Part shown: piece by piece, positions 18,865-28,244 of the stretch | How positions within the stretch are numbered: the stretch's first letter is position 1 | How the letters are laid out: every line of letters begins with the position of its first letter | Source of the DNA: Streptomyces atratus | GTDB taxonomy: Bacteria; Actinomycetota; Actinomycetes; Streptomycetales; Streptomycetaceae | DNA: 64,000 bases | Assembly (NCBI RefSeq): GCF_900119365.1 | Contig: NZ_FPJO01000001.1 | Coordinates: forward strand, 462,499 to 526,498 | Direction of reading: 5' to 3' | The notes under the pieces: model-generated | The model's database searches: none | What the model was told of the DNA's origin: nothing | What the model saw: the letters and a program-made list of their open reading frames with translations, nothing else | Program-made: the position numbers and the translations under genes

Positions 18865-19877
18865 CAGTCGTCTCCCTGGGTGCGCAGGACTCGTCGGTAG
18901 ACGGCGGCGAAGATCAGCAGGAGCACGAGGATCAGTACGCCCCAGGTGGAGGACTGCGCGAAGTCGCGCGGGCTGATCTCGAAGGAGAACTTGTACGCCT
19001 GGGTGACCAGGATCTGGGTGGCCTCGCCGGGTCCGCCGCGGGTCAGCAGGAAGATCACCGGGAACATGTTGAAGGTCCAGATGGTGGAGAGCAGGATCAC
19101 CGTGGTGGAGACCGGCCGCAGTCCGGGCAGCGTGATGTGGCGGAAGCGCTGCCAGGCGGTGGCGCCGTCCATCTCGGCGGCCTCGTAGTGCTCGCTGGGG
19201 ATCGACTGCAGTCCGCCGAGCAGGGCGACCATCATGAACGGCACACCGAGCCAGACGTTGACGGCGATGACGGAGAACTTCGCCCAGGTGGGGTCGTTCA
19301 GCCACGGTATGGCGTCGATCCCTCCGCCGGAGAGGATCTTGTTGAGCAGCCCGCGGTCCTCGTTGTAGAGGAAGCGCCAGGCGAAGACGGAGACGAAGCC
19401 GGGGATGGCCCAGGGCAGGATGAGCGCCATCCGGTACGCGGAGCGGCCGGCGATGCGGCGGTTGAGGATGTTGGCGAGGGCCATGCCGAGGCAGAAGGTG
19501 ATGGCCACACAGGAGACCGTCCACACCAGGGTCCAGCCGAGCGTGCCGAGGAACTGGTCGCCCGTGAGGGCGTCGGTGTAGTTGTCCAGGCCCACGAACT
19601 CGTACGTGGCGGGCATGTGGTTGACACCGATGGACCGTTCGACGTTGCGCTCGTTGGCGTCGGTCATCGACAGGTAGATGCCGCGGACCAGCGGATACCC
19701 GATGATCACGCCGATCACGACGATGACCGGGGCGACCATGGTCCAGGCGTACCAGTGGGTCGACAGGGCCCGTCGGATCCTGCTCGGCGGCGGGGGGTTG
19801 CCAGTACCGCGGCTCCGGCCGCGGGCGACGTCGTCGCCCGCGGCCTTCGCCACCGACTGGCTGGTGTGGACAGCCAT
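18861..19877 (-). CDS. malF: Maltose/maltodextrin ABC transporter permease MalF
   Basis: 338 residues from ATG 19877. A soluble N-terminus of about 40 residues precedes a helix starting WTMVAPVIVVIGVIIGYPLV. There are six or seven spans with the EAA loop SEHYEAAEMDGATAWQRFRH. The short periplasmic region matches Gram-positive MalF rather than the enlarged enterobacterial form. It lies 19 bases after malE with a ribosome site in the gap and overlaps malG by four bases. Together with MalG it forms the membrane channel for maltodextrins delivered by MalE. Confidence 0.93.
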   Translation of the reverse strand: MAVHTSQSVAKAAGDDVARGRSRGTGNPPPPSRIRRALSTHWYAWTMVAPVIVVIGVIIGYPLVRGIYLSMTDANERNVERSIGVNHMPATYEFVGLDNYTDALTGDQFLGTLGWTLVWTVSCVAITFCLGMALANILNRRIAGRSAYRMALILPWAIPGFVSVFAWRFLYNEDRGLLNKILSGGGIDAIPWLNDPTWAKFSVIAVNVWLGVPFMMVALLGGLQSIPSEHYEAAEMDGATAWQRFRHITLPGLRPVSTTVILLSTIWTFNMFPVIFLLTRGGPGEATQILVTQAYKFSFEISPRDFAQSSTWGVLILVLLLIFAAVYRRVLRTQGDDW

Positions 19878-19896
19878 CAGCCGGCCTGCCTTCCTG

Positions 19897-21171
19897 TTAC
19901 TTCCAGCCCTTGAGGAGCTTGCGGTAGGAGTCGCCGGTCGTCTTGACGGCCTTCTCCGGCGAGGTCTGGCCGGTGAGGACCTTGGTGTACTCGGTGACGA
20001 GCGGGGCGAAGAGGCTGCCGGTCTCCGGGATCCAGGGGCGCTCGACGGCGGTCTCGACGACGGGCTTGAAGAAGCCGACGATCTCGTTGTCGACGACGTC
20101 CTGCCGGGCGTAGGCGGAGGTGCGGGTCGGCAGGAGGCTCAGTTCCTTGGTGACCTTGGCCTGGGTCTCCGCGGACGTCATGTAGTCGACGAAGGCGTAG
20201 GAGGCGTCGAGGTTCTTGGAGCCCGCGTAGACGGCGAGGTTGTGACCGCCCTGCGGGGCGCCCTGCGCGGCGGAGCCGGCCGGGACCGGGGCGATGCCCA
20301 GGTTGGCCTTGTCCTTGAACTCCTTGCCGGAGTAGGTGTCGGCGACGGCCCAGGGGCCGTTGATCATCATGGCGACCTTGCCGTCCTTGAAGGACGCCTG
20401 CATGTTCTCCCAGCCGTCCGTGGCATCGGTCTTGGCGGCACCCGAGTCGACGAGGTCCTTGACGACCTTCATCGCCTTGACGCCCTCGGGGTTGTCGATG
20501 GTGACGGACTTGGTGGAGGCGTCGACCATGTCGCCGCCCTCGCCGTACAGGAAGGAGAGGAACCAGTAGGCGTCGTCGCCGCGCAGGTACATACCGGTCT
20601 TGCCGGTCTTGTCCTTGATCTTCTTGGAGACGGTCTTCAGCTCGTCGACGGTCTCGGGGACCTCGACACCGGCCTCCTTGAAGATCTTCTTGTTGTAGAA
20701 GATGCCCATGGAGTCGATGACCTGCGGCACCGCGTACGTCTTGTCCTTGTACTTGGTGGACGCGGCGGCCTGCTTCAGGAAGTCGTCCGAGTTCTTCAGC
20801 GCGGCGGTGTCGTCGAGCGGGGCGAGGTAGCCGAGGTCGGCGAACTCGGGGGTCCAGGCGACCTCGGAGCGGATGACGTCGGGGGCGTCGGAGCCGGCCT
20901 GGGCCGCGTTCTTGAACTTGTTCTGCGCGTCGCCGAAGGGGACGTTGACGTACTTGACGTGGACCTTCGGGTGCTTCTTGGTGAAGTCCTCGGCGATCTT
21001 CTTGAAGACCTTGTCCTCGCTGCCCGCGGTGGAGGTGTCCCACCACGTCACCGTGCCGGAGAGCTCGCCCGAGCTCTTGCTCGTGCCGTCGGACTCGCTG
21101 TCGCTGCCGCAGGCGGTCGCCGCGAGCGCCAGGGCCGCGACCAGGGCGGTGGCCGTTATGCCACGTCGCAT
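19897..21171 (-). CDS. malE: Maltose/maltodextrin-binding lipoprotein MalE
   Basis: 424-residue solute-binding lipoprotein from ATG 21171 behind AAGGAG. The signal peptide ends in a lipobox with C21 (ALAATAC). The mature part has the extracellular-solute-binding fold: GTVTWWDTSTAGSE at the start, MGIFYNKKIFKEAG, MINGPWAV in the hinge region, and a C-terminus ending YRKLLKGWK. It captures maltose and maltodextrins at the outer face of the membrane and passes them to MalFG. It is the first gene of malEFG-aglA-lacI, divergent from malR, with operator-like motifs in the shared upstream region. The codons for Lys-rich stretches are AAG throughout, consistent with high expression. Confidence 0.94.
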   Translation of the reverse strand: MRRGITATALVAALALAATACGSDSESDGTSKSSGELSGTVTWWDTSTAGSEDKVFKKIAEDFTKKHPKVHVKYVNVPFGDAQNKFKNAAQAGSDAPDVIRSEVAWTPEFADLGYLAPLDDTAALKNSDDFLKQAAASTKYKDKTYAVPQVIDSMGIFYNKKIFKEAGVEVPETVDELKTVSKKIKDKTGKTGMYLRGDDAYWFLSFLYGEGGDMVDASTKSVTIDNPEGVKAMKVVKDLVDSGAAKTDATDGWENMQASFKDGKVAMMINGPWAVADTYSGKEFKDKANLGIAPVPAGSAAQGAPQGGHNLAVYAGSKNLDASYAFVDYMTSAETQAKVTKELSLLPTRTSAYARQDVVDNEIVGFFKPVVETAVERPWIPETGSLFAPLVTEYTKVLTGQTSPEKAVKTTGDSYRKLLKGWK

Positions 21172-21254
21172 CTGAACTCCTTCAACTGCCGTACCGCTCC
21201 GTCGCGGCGCCGGGTCGACGAGAACGTAACAAGGATGAAAGAACGCCGAAAGAG

Positions 21255-21275
21255 TTTGCGGAAGATTTCTGCAAG
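21255..21275. promoter_or_regulatory. Candidate MalR operator on the malE side
   Basis: Read on the minus strand this is CTTGCAGAAATCTTCCGCAA, an interrupted TTGC/GCAA inverted repeat that ends about 83 bases before the malE ATG. It resembles the amylase-upstream motif CTTGCAGCAAG. The position is consistent with a site at or downstream of the malE promoter. Confidence 0.5.
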
Positions 21276-21415
21276 AGCCGACGATCGTTACATTCGCGTG
21301 TCCTCACGGTTGCCGTCAAGCCTCTTGACGCCCGGCGTCGCTCCCTGGCAGCAGCAGGCCACAGCCCGCAACCCGCGCGGTGCGACGATCGGACCGCTGT
21401 CCGCGAACCCGGTCC

Positions 21416-21438
21416 GCAAGAGCTTGCAAGAGGTTGCC
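21416..21438. promoter_or_regulatory. Candidate MalR operator on the malR side
   Basis: Three phased half-sites GCAAGA, CTTGCAAG (a perfect 8-bp palindrome) and GGTTGCC lie 92-114 bases before the malR ATG. The palindrome is the expected LacI-type core. It may serve malR autoregulation, malE repression, or both in this 358-base divergent region. Confidence 0.6.
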
Positions 21439-21529
21439 GGGAATCCACCGCGGGCCGCCGCAGGAGTGCGGTCGTCCGATTCATGCGCATGGTGGGCAAT
21501 CCGACATACGCCCGGTACAGTCCACTCCC

Positions 21530-22567
21530 ATGACCGCACGGCTTGCCGATATCGCAACTCAGGCGGGGGTCAGCGAAGCGACGGTCAGCCGCGTACTGAA
21601 CGGCAAGCCCGGTGTTGCAGCGGCCACCCGCGAATCCGTTCTCGCCGCGCTCGACGTTCTCGGCTACGAACGGCCCGTACGGCTGCGCAGGCGCAGCGCG
21701 GGGCTGGTCGGGCTGATCACGCCCGAGCTGGAGAACCCCATCTTTCCCGCCCTGGCCCAGGTGATCGGCCAGGCCTTGACACGGCAGGGCTACACACCGG
21801 TACTGGCGACCCAGACCCCCGGCGGCTCCACCGAGGACGAGCTGACCGAGATGCTGGTCGACCGCGGTGTCTCGGGCATCATCTTCGTCTCCGGGCTGCA
21901 CGCCGACACCTCGGCCGACATGCAGCGCTATGAGCAACTGCGCGCCAAGGGTGTCCCGTTCGTCCTGGTCAACGGCTTCTCGCCCAAGGTCCAGGCACCG
22001 TTCATCTCTCCGGACGACCGGGCGGCGATGCGGCTCGCGGTGACGCACCTGGTGTCGCTGGGACATCAGCGGATCGGTCTGGCGGTCGGCCCGAAGCGGT
22101 TCGTGCCGGTCCTGCGGAAGATCGAGGGATTCCGCGCCACGATGCAGGAGCAGTTGAACCTCGCGCCGGACGAGGCGGAGGAGCTGATCCAGCATTCGCT
22201 GTTCACTCTGGAGGGTGGACAGGCCGCGGCGTCGGCACTGATGGAGCGGGGCTGCACGGCGGTGGTGTGCGCGAGCGACATGATGGCGCTCGGCGCGATC
22301 CGGGCCGCCCGCCGGCTGTCGATGGAGGTGCCGCGCGATCTGTCGGTGGTCGGCTACGACGATTCGCCGCTCATAGCGTTCACCGATCCGCCGCTGACCA
22401 CGATCCGTCAGCCGGTGACGGCGATGGGCCAGGCCGCCGTGCGTACGCTCCTGGAGGAGGTCGGCGGCACGCCCGCCCCGCACAGCGAGTTCGTCTTCAT
22501 GCCCGAACTGGTCGTTCGCGGTTCAACGGCCGCCGGCCCCGGGCCCGCTCCGGCCGTCACCGCCTGA
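21530..22567 (+). CDS. malR: Maltose operon repressor MalR (LacI family)
   Basis: 345 residues from ATG 21530. It has a LacI helix-turn-helix at about 4-24 (LADIATQAGVSEATVSRVLN), a hinge helix with VLAALDVLGYERPVRLRRR, and a sugar-sensing periplasmic-binding-protein-like domain with TPELENPIFPALAQ, VCASDMMALGAIRAAR and FTDPPLTTIRQPV. It is divergent from malE, the standard position of MalR/Reg1, which represses mal and amylase genes in the absence of inducer. The paralogue at 15166-16212 lies at the far end of the operon. The C-terminal tail (AAGPGPAPAVTA) is short and variable. Confidence 0.93.
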   Translation: MTARLADIATQAGVSEATVSRVLNGKPGVAAATRESVLAALDVLGYERPVRLRRRSAGLVGLITPELENPIFPALAQVIGQALTRQGYTPVLATQTPGGSTEDELTEMLVDRGVSGIIFVSGLHADTSADMQRYEQLRAKGVPFVLVNGFSPKVQAPFISPDDRAAMRLAVTHLVSLGHQRIGLAVGPKRFVPVLRKIEGFRATMQEQLNLAPDEAEELIQHSLFTLEGGQAAASALMERGCTAVVCASDMMALGAIRAARRLSMEVPRDLSVVGYDDSPLIAFTDPPLTTIRQPVTAMGQAAVRTLLEEVGGTPAPHSEFVFMPELVVRGSTAAGPGPAPAVTA

Positions 22568-22697
22568 CCCGCCCAGGATCCCACGCCCGTTCCCGGCGCG
22601 CAGTTCGGGCCCTCGTTCCCGCCGCTTGTGGTGTGCGGCCCGGACTCGGCCGGAGGATCATCGGGCGGAGGGGCAATTTCTGGCAGACTCTGTGCCT

Positions 22698-23657
22698 ATG
22701 GGTGAATTGAGCGTGACGTCACAGGAAGGCCGGTCGGAGGCCACCCCGTCACCCATCGTGGACGAGGCGGCCCCCGCGGCGAACCCGAAGCGGAACACCG
22801 GACGGCGCAACAGCGGCCCGGCGAGAATGCGTTCCCTGCGCTGCCCCCGCCGACCGCGCATCTGGTTCGAAGTCCTGCTCGTGGCGGCCAGTTACTGGGT
22901 GTACTCGCTGGTGCGCAATGCTGTCCCGGAGCAGCGGACCGCGGCCCTGCGCAACGCCGACTGGATCTGGTCGGCCGAGCGGTACCTGGGCATCGCTGTG
23001 GAACAGACGGTCAACCACGCGGTGAATTCAGTGACATGGCTGATCGTCTCGATGAACTACTACTACGCGACACTGCACTTCGTCGTCACCGTCTGCGTGC
23101 TGGTGTGGCTGTTCCGCTACCACCCCGGCCGTTACACGGCGGCCAGGCTGGCCCTGTTCGCGACGACCGGTGTGGCGCTGCTCGGTTACTATCTGTATCC
23201 GCTGGCGCCGCCCCGTCTGATGAGCGGCGGCCACTTCATCGACACCGTCCTGGTCCATCACACCTGGGGTTCGATGGCCTCGGGCAACTTCAAGAACATG
23301 TCGAACCAGTACGCGGCGATGCCTTCGATGCACATCGGCTGGTCGCTCTGGTGCGGCCTGACCGTCTTCGCGCTGGCCTCCGCGCCCTGGGCGCGCATCC
23401 TGGCCCTGCTCTACCCGACGCTGACCCTGGTCGTCATCGTGTCGACCGCCAACCACTTCTGGCTGGACGCGCTGGGCGGCATGGCCTGCCTGACCTTCGG
23501 TTACGCGGTGTCGTACGCCTGGTACGGCTCGCTGCCGCACCACCTCCCGAAGCGGGTGCCGCTGCCGGGCGGGAGTGCGCGGCTGGCCTGCCTGTCCGCG
23601 GGTGCGCCGGTCCGGACGCGGCACCCGGCGGCGGACGCGGCGGCGGGCCGCCGCTGA
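22698..23657 (+). CDS. PAP2-superfamily integral membrane protein
   Basis: 319 residues from ATG 22698. A basic soluble N-terminus of about 55 residues precedes roughly six membrane helices. The later half carries PAP2-like motifs: AMPSMHIGWSLW (Ser-Met-His), then STANHFWLDALGG (His and Asp), as in the family of phosphatases and inositol-phosphoryl-transfer enzymes. The first motif of classical PAP2 (KxxxxxxRP) is not evident, which fits the inositolphosphotransferase-like subgroup. The likely role is phosphoryl transfer on a lipid-linked substrate at the outer membrane face; the substrate is unknown. It follows malR by 130 bases and converges on glnE. Confidence 0.8.
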   Translation: MGELSVTSQEGRSEATPSPIVDEAAPAANPKRNTGRRNSGPARMRSLRCPRRPRIWFEVLLVAASYWVYSLVRNAVPEQRTAALRNADWIWSAERYLGIAVEQTVNHAVNSVTWLIVSMNYYYATLHFVVTVCVLVWLFRYHPGRYTAARLALFATTGVALLGYYLYPLAPPRLMSGGHFIDTVLVHHTWGSMASGNFKNMSNQYAAMPSMHIGWSLWCGLTVFALASAPWARILALLYPTLTLVVIVSTANHFWLDALGGMACLTFGYAVSYAWYGSLPHHLPKRVPLPGGSARLACLSAGAPVRTRHPAADAAAGRR

Positions 23658-23742
23658 GGCAGCGCCCGGCCCGCCCGCCCGGCCCGCTCGTCGCCGGGCC
23701 CAGGTCCGTCTCCTCCACGGCGGCCAGCAGTTTCGGCCCGCC

Positions 23743-26733
23743 TCACGCCCCGTAGAACCGCTCCTCCACCACCGCCCGCGCCCGCCGGGTGATCCGCCGG
23801 TAGTCGTCCAGCATGTCTCCGACATGCCCCGGCTCGTACCCCAAGTACCGCCCCACCGCGGTGAGTTCACGCGGACCCGACGGGAAGGTGTCGCCCGGCC
23901 GGCCGCGTACCAGCATCACCGCGTTGCGCACCCGGGTCGCCAGCACCCACGCCTCGTCCAGCGTAGCCGCGTCCTCGCCGGAGATCAGCTCCGCGGCGCA
24001 GGCCGCGGCCAGTGCCTCGCGGGTGCGGGTCGTCCGCAGCCCCGGTTCCGCCCAGCCGTGCTGCATCTGCATCAGCTGGACCGTCCACTCGACATCGCTC
24101 AGCCCGCCGCGCCCCAGCTTGGTGTGGAGCGTCGGATCGGCGCCGCGCGGCAGCCGCTCGGACTCCATCCGGGCCTTCAGGCGCCGGATCTCGCGGACCG
24201 CGTCCTCGCCCAGGCCCTCCATCGGGTAACGCAGCGGATCGATCAACTCGATGAACTCACGGCCGAGTTCGATGTCGCCCGCGACCGGCTCGGCGCGCAG
24301 CAGCGCCTGACTCTCCCAGACCAGCGACCAGCGCCGGTAATAGGCCTCGTACGACGCCAGCGTCCGCACCATCGGTCCGCTCTTGCCCTCCGGGCGCAGA
24401 TCCGCGTCGATGATCAACGGCGGGTCGGCAGTGGGCAGTTGGAGCAGTCGGCGCATCTCGGAGACCACCGCGTTCGCGGCCCGGGCCGCCTCCTGCTCGT
24501 CGACGCCCTCGCGCGGCAAGTGGACGAACAGCACATCGGCGTCGGAGCCGTAGCCGAGCTCGTGGCCGCCGAATCGGCCCATGCCGATGACCGCGAACCG
24601 GGTGGGGAGGGTGTCCCCCCACTGCTCGCGCACGGCGGCACGCAGGGCGCCCGCGATCGTGACCGCGTTCAGATCGGTGACCGCGCTGCCCACCCGGTCG
24701 ACCAGGGCCCCCGGGTCTTCTTCGGCGGGGTTCTCCTCCGTGCCGTACGAGCCGATGAGGTCCGCGGCCGTGGTCCGGAACAGTTCGCGCCGACGTACCG
24801 CGCGCACCACCGCGACGGCGGACTCGGCACCGTCCGCGCGCCCCACCGCGGCCAGCACCTCCTGCTCCAGGTGCTCCCGGGTGCGCGGCTTCAGCCCCTG
24901 CGGGTCGCCGAGGAGCGCCACCGCCTCCGGGGCGCGCAGCAGCAGGTCGGGGGCGAGCCGGCCGGCCGACAGGACCCGGGCGAGGTTCTCCGCGGCGGCG
25001 CCCTCGTCCCGCAGCAGCCGCAGGTACCAGGGGGTCTTGCCGAGGGCGTCGGACACCTTGCGGAATCCGAGCAGCCCGGCGTCCGGGTCCGCGGAGTCGG
25101 CGAACCAGCCGAGCAGCACCGGCAGCAGGGTGCGCTGGATGGCGGCCTTGCGGGACACCCCGGACGACAGCGCCTCCAGGTGCCGGAGCGCGGCGGCCGG
25201 GTCGGCGTAGCCGAGCGCTTCGAGCCGGTGCCCGGCCGCCTTCGCGCTGAGCCGGGACTCACCGGGCGCGAGCTGGGCGACGGCGTCGAGCAGCGGCCGG
25301 TAGAACAGCTTCTCGTGCAGCCGCCGCACCACGGACGCGTGCCGCTTCCACGCCTGGTTGAGCTCGGTGATCGGGTCCGTGCGCATCCCGAGGGAGCGCC
25401 CGAGCCGCCGCAGGTCCGGGGCGGACTCCGGGACCAGGTGGGTGCGGCGCAGCCGGTAGAGCTGGATGCGGTGCTCCATGGCGCGCAGGAAGCGGTAGGC
25501 GTCGTCCAGTTGGGCGGCGTCCACCCGGCCGACGTAGCCGCCCTCGGCGAGTGCGCGCAGGGCCGCCAGCGTGGTGCCGCTGCGCAGGGTGGCGTCGCTG
25601 CGGCCGTGCACCAGCTGGAGGAGCTGTACGGCGAATTCGACGTCCCGCAGCCCGCCGGGGCCGAGCTTGATCTCGCGGTCGACGCGGTCGGCGGGGATGT
25701 TGTCGACGACGCGGCGGCGCATCTTCTGCACGTCGGGCACGAAGTTCTCGCGGTCCGCGGCCTGCCAGACGAGCGGCGAGACGGCCTCGACGTACTCCGC
25801 GCCGAGCTCGGGGTCGCCGGCCACCGGCCGGGCCTTGAGCAGCGCCTGGAACTCCCAGGTCTTGGCCCAGCGCTGGTAGTACGCGAGGTGCGAGGACAGG
25901 GTGCGCACCAGGGGGCCGCTGCGGCCCTCGGGGCGGAGGTTGGCGTCGACGGGCCAGATGGTGCCCTCGACGGTCGTGTCGGAACAGATCCGCATCATGT
26001 GTGCGGCCAGCCGGGTGGCGGCCCGCACGGCCGCGCTCTCCTCGAAGCCGTCGATCGGTTCAGCGACGAAGATCACGTCGACGTCGGAGACGTAGTTCAG
26101 CTCGTGACCGCCGCACTTGCCCATCGCGATGACGGCGAGCCGGCACTGGGCGGCGTCGGCGGGTGCGGCCGTACGGGCGATGGCGAGCGCCGCCCGCAGG
26201 GTCGCGGTGGCCAGGTCGGCCAGTTCGGCGGCGGCCTCGGCGACGTCCGTCGTACCGCACACGTCACGGGCCGCTATGGCCAGCAGGCAGCGGCGGTAGG
26301 CGACGCGCAGCGAGTCGGGGTCGTCGGCCCCGGCGAGGCCCTGCTCGAACTCGGCCAGGCCGGGGTGGAGGTCGGCGGCCTCGTAGGTGACGAGGGCCTG
26401 CCAGTCGCGGGGGTGGCGGGCGAGGTGGTCGCCGAGCGCCTCGGAGGCCCCCAGCACCCCGAGCAGCCGGTCCCGCAGCGGTTTGGCGGTGACCAGCGTG
26501 TCCAGCAGGATCTGGCGCTCGTCCGCCTCCTCGGCCTCCACCAGCCGGGCGAGCCCCCGCAGGGCCAGATCGGGGTCGGCGGTGGCGCCGAGGGCTTCGA
26601 GCAGGACCGGGTCGGAGCGTACGGAGGACAGCTCGGGCAGGTCGAGGAGCCGCTCGGCGGCGGAGGGGTCGGTGAAGCCGTGCCGCAGCAGTCGGGTGAA
26701 CGTGCTGCTCCTGCGCCCCGGCACCGTCGTCAT
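23743..26733 (-). CDS. glnE: Bifunctional glutamine synthetase adenylyltransferase/deadenylase GlnE
   Basis: 996 residues from ATG 26733, preceded by GGGAG; an upstream in-frame start at 26766 is possible. Two nucleotidyltransferase modules are seen. The first has AMGKCGGHELNYVSDVDVIF with EGRSGPLVRTL. The second has GMGRFGGHELGYGSDADVLF with EGKSGPMVRTL. Helical GlnD/PII-type regulatory segments (LRDVEFAVQLLQL, LSDVEWTVQLMQM) follow each. It modifies and demodifies the adenylylation Tyr of GSI in response to nitrogen status. In streptomycetes glnE is a lone gene in this neighbourhood, not beside glnA. The length is normal for actinobacteria. Confidence 0.96.
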   Translation of the reverse strand: MTTVPGRRSSTFTRLLRHGFTDPSAAERLLDLPELSSVRSDPVLLEALGATADPDLALRGLARLVEAEEADERQILLDTLVTAKPLRDRLLGVLGASEALGDHLARHPRDWQALVTYEAADLHPGLAEFEQGLAGADDPDSLRVAYRRCLLAIAARDVCGTTDVAEAAAELADLATATLRAALAIARTAAPADAAQCRLAVIAMGKCGGHELNYVSDVDVIFVAEPIDGFEESAAVRAATRLAAHMMRICSDTTVEGTIWPVDANLRPEGRSGPLVRTLSSHLAYYQRWAKTWEFQALLKARPVAGDPELGAEYVEAVSPLVWQAADRENFVPDVQKMRRRVVDNIPADRVDREIKLGPGGLRDVEFAVQLLQLVHGRSDATLRSGTTLAALRALAEGGYVGRVDAAQLDDAYRFLRAMEHRIQLYRLRRTHLVPESAPDLRRLGRSLGMRTDPITELNQAWKRHASVVRRLHEKLFYRPLLDAVAQLAPGESRLSAKAAGHRLEALGYADPAAALRHLEALSSGVSRKAAIQRTLLPVLLGWFADSADPDAGLLGFRKVSDALGKTPWYLRLLRDEGAAAENLARVLSAGRLAPDLLLRAPEAVALLGDPQGLKPRTREHLEQEVLAAVGRADGAESAVAVVRAVRRRELFRTTAADLIGSYGTEENPAEEDPGALVDRVGSAVTDLNAVTIAGALRAAVREQWGDTLPTRFAVIGMGRFGGHELGYGSDADVLFVHLPREGVDEQEAARAANAVVSEMRRLLQLPTADPPLIIDADLRPEGKSGPMVRTLASYEAYYRRWSLVWESQALLRAEPVAGDIELGREFIELIDPLRYPMEGLGEDAVREIRRLKARMESERLPRGADPTLHTKLGRGGLSDVEWTVQLMQMQHGWAEPGLRTTRTREALAAACAAELISGEDAATLDEAWVLATRVRNAVMLVRGRPGDTFPSGPRELTAVGRYLGYEPGHVGDMLDDYRRITRRARAVVEERFYGA

Positions 26734-26867
26734 TCCGTGCTCTCCCGCTCGCCGCTCACACACCATTCAGCGTTCCGAGCCTAGCCCCGCTCCGGGGAAT
26801 CCGGAGCGGGTGTGCGGTCCGCGCTTCGCGGGCACGATCATTTTCAGGAGCAGACCGGGAGGCCCAC

Positions 26868-27380
26868 ATGTCCGGATTCGAACCCTACGCCGAGCTGGAC
26901 GGCGACTACAGCGACAAGAACGCGACGGCCTGCCCGTGGTCGGCGGCCAGGGACCTGCTGACCAGGGCGGAGCTGTACTGGCTGTCCACGGTCCGCCCGG
27001 ACGGCCGCCCGCATGTCACTCCGCTGATCGGGGTGTGGGCGGACAGCGCGCTGCACTTCGCCACCGGCGCCGAGGAGCGCAAGGCCCGGAACCTGGCCGC
27101 CAACCCCGAGGTGGTGCTGACGACCGGCAACAACACCATGTCGGAGGGGCTCGACGTGGTGGTCGAGGGCCGGGCGGAACGGGTGACGGACGAGGACCGG
27201 CTGAAGCTGCTGGCCACGGCCTGGGAGGCGAAGTACGGCCCGGAGTGGCACTTCGACGTCCGGGCCGGCACGTTCGTGAACGCGGGGCACTCGGCGCTGG
27301 TGTTCCAGGTGCGCCCCCGCAAGGCCTTCGGCTTCGGCAAGGGCGCCCGCTACAGCCAGACGCGGTGGCGGTTCAGCTGA
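26868..27380 (+). CDS. Pyridoxamine 5'-phosphate oxidase-family (FMN/F420-binding split-barrel) protein
   Basis: 170 residues from ATG 26868 with GGGAGG upstream. A split beta-barrel is indicated by YWLSTVRPDGRPHVTPLIGVW and LHFATGAEERKARNLAANPEV, the usual flavin/F420-binding strand pair. The C-terminus KAFGFGKGARYSQTRWRF is common in actinobacterial members. It may reduce or bind small molecules with FMN or F420; the substrate is unknown. The last eight bases overlap the stop of the convergent methyltransferase gene, so the two transcripts are antisense at their ends. Confidence 0.85.
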   Translation: MSGFEPYAELDGDYSDKNATACPWSAARDLLTRAELYWLSTVRPDGRPHVTPLIGVWADSALHFATGAEERKARNLAANPEVVLTTGNNTMSEGLDVVVEGRAERVTDEDRLKLLATAWEAKYGPEWHFDVRAGTFVNAGHSALVFQVRPRKAFGFGKGARYSQTRWRFS

Positions 27381-28194
27381 CCGTGTCGCCCCCGCGAGGG
27401 GCGGCCGGGCCGGGTCTGGTGGCGATGACGACGGTCGCGTAGAGCTCCTCGGAGCGGACCACACGCGGGATCAGGCCGCTGCGGGCGACGGTCTCCTCGG
27501 CCCGTGCCGCCTGCCGTTCGCTCGTCTCGACCAGCAGATGCCCGCCCGGTGCCAGCCATCGCGGGGCCTCGGCGGTGACCCGTCGCAGGACGTCGAGACC
27601 GTCGAGGCCGCCGTCGAGCGCCACCCGCGGTTCATGGATACGGGCCTCCGGGGGGAGCAGCTCGACGTCGTCCGTGGGCACGTACGGCACATTGGCGAGC
27701 AGGATCTCCACCCGGCCGCGCAGCGATCCGGGCAGCGGCCCGAAGAGGTCGCCCTCGTACACCTCGCCCGCCTCGCCGATGTTGCGGCGGGCGTACCGCA
27801 CGGCGGCGGGTTCGACGTCCGCGGCGTGCAGTTCGACCCGGCCCCGTCTCGCGGCGAGCGCGGCGCCGAGCGCTCCCGAACCGCAGCAGAGGTCGACGAC
27901 GACCGCTCCGGGCCCGGCGAGGGCGGCGGCCTGCCGGACCAGGAACTCGGTGCGGCGGCGGGGTACGAAGACGCCGGGGCCGACGGCGATCCGCAGACCG
28001 CCGAACTCGGCCCAGCCGAGGACGTGTTCCAGGGGGAGGCCGGCGATACGCCGTTCGACCATGGCGGCGACTTCGGCGGGGCCGGTGGCCGTGGAGAAGA
28101 TGAGTTCCGCCTCGTCCTCGGCGAATACGCAGCCTGCGGCGCGGAGGGTGGTGACGACGGTGGAGACGGCGAGCGGTGTGGTGGGAACCGGCAT
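27373..28194 (-). CDS. PrmC/HemK-like protein-(N5)-glutamine methyltransferase family member
   Basis: 273 residues from ATG 28194. A class I SAM fold is clear: VVDLCCGSGALGAALAA is the SAM-binding loop and HAADVEPAAV the second strand acid. The substrate-binding motif, NPPY in true PrmC and HemK, reads NVPYVP here, as in the PrmC-related subfamily. The N-terminal helical region with LPLEHVLGWAEFGG matches PrmC. True PrmC methylates the GGQ glutamine of release factors; this paralogue may act on a release factor or another protein, which is inference. A short leader ORF and a hairpin lie directly upstream. Confidence 0.85.
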   Translation of the reverse strand: MPVPTTPLAVSTVVTTLRAAGCVFAEDEAELIFSTATGPAEVAAMVERRIAGLPLEHVLGWAEFGGLRIAVGPGVFVPRRRTEFLVRQAAALAGPGAVVVDLCCGSGALGAALAARRGRVELHAADVEPAAVRYARRNIGEAGEVYEGDLFGPLPGSLRGRVEILLANVPYVPTDDVELLPPEARIHEPRVALDGGLDGLDVLRRVTAEAPRWLAPGGHLLVETSERQAARAEETVARSGLIPRVVRSEELYATVVIATRPGPAAPRGGDTVS

Positions 28195-28244
28195 GAGCGG
28201 AGCCTTTCGGAGAAGCCGATGGGCGCTCCGCAGCCGCACAGACC

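Noticed and set aside
23575..26784. 1069-codon plus-strand frame opposite glnE
   Set aside because: Shadow of glnE; both nucleotidyltransferase motifs are on the minus strand.
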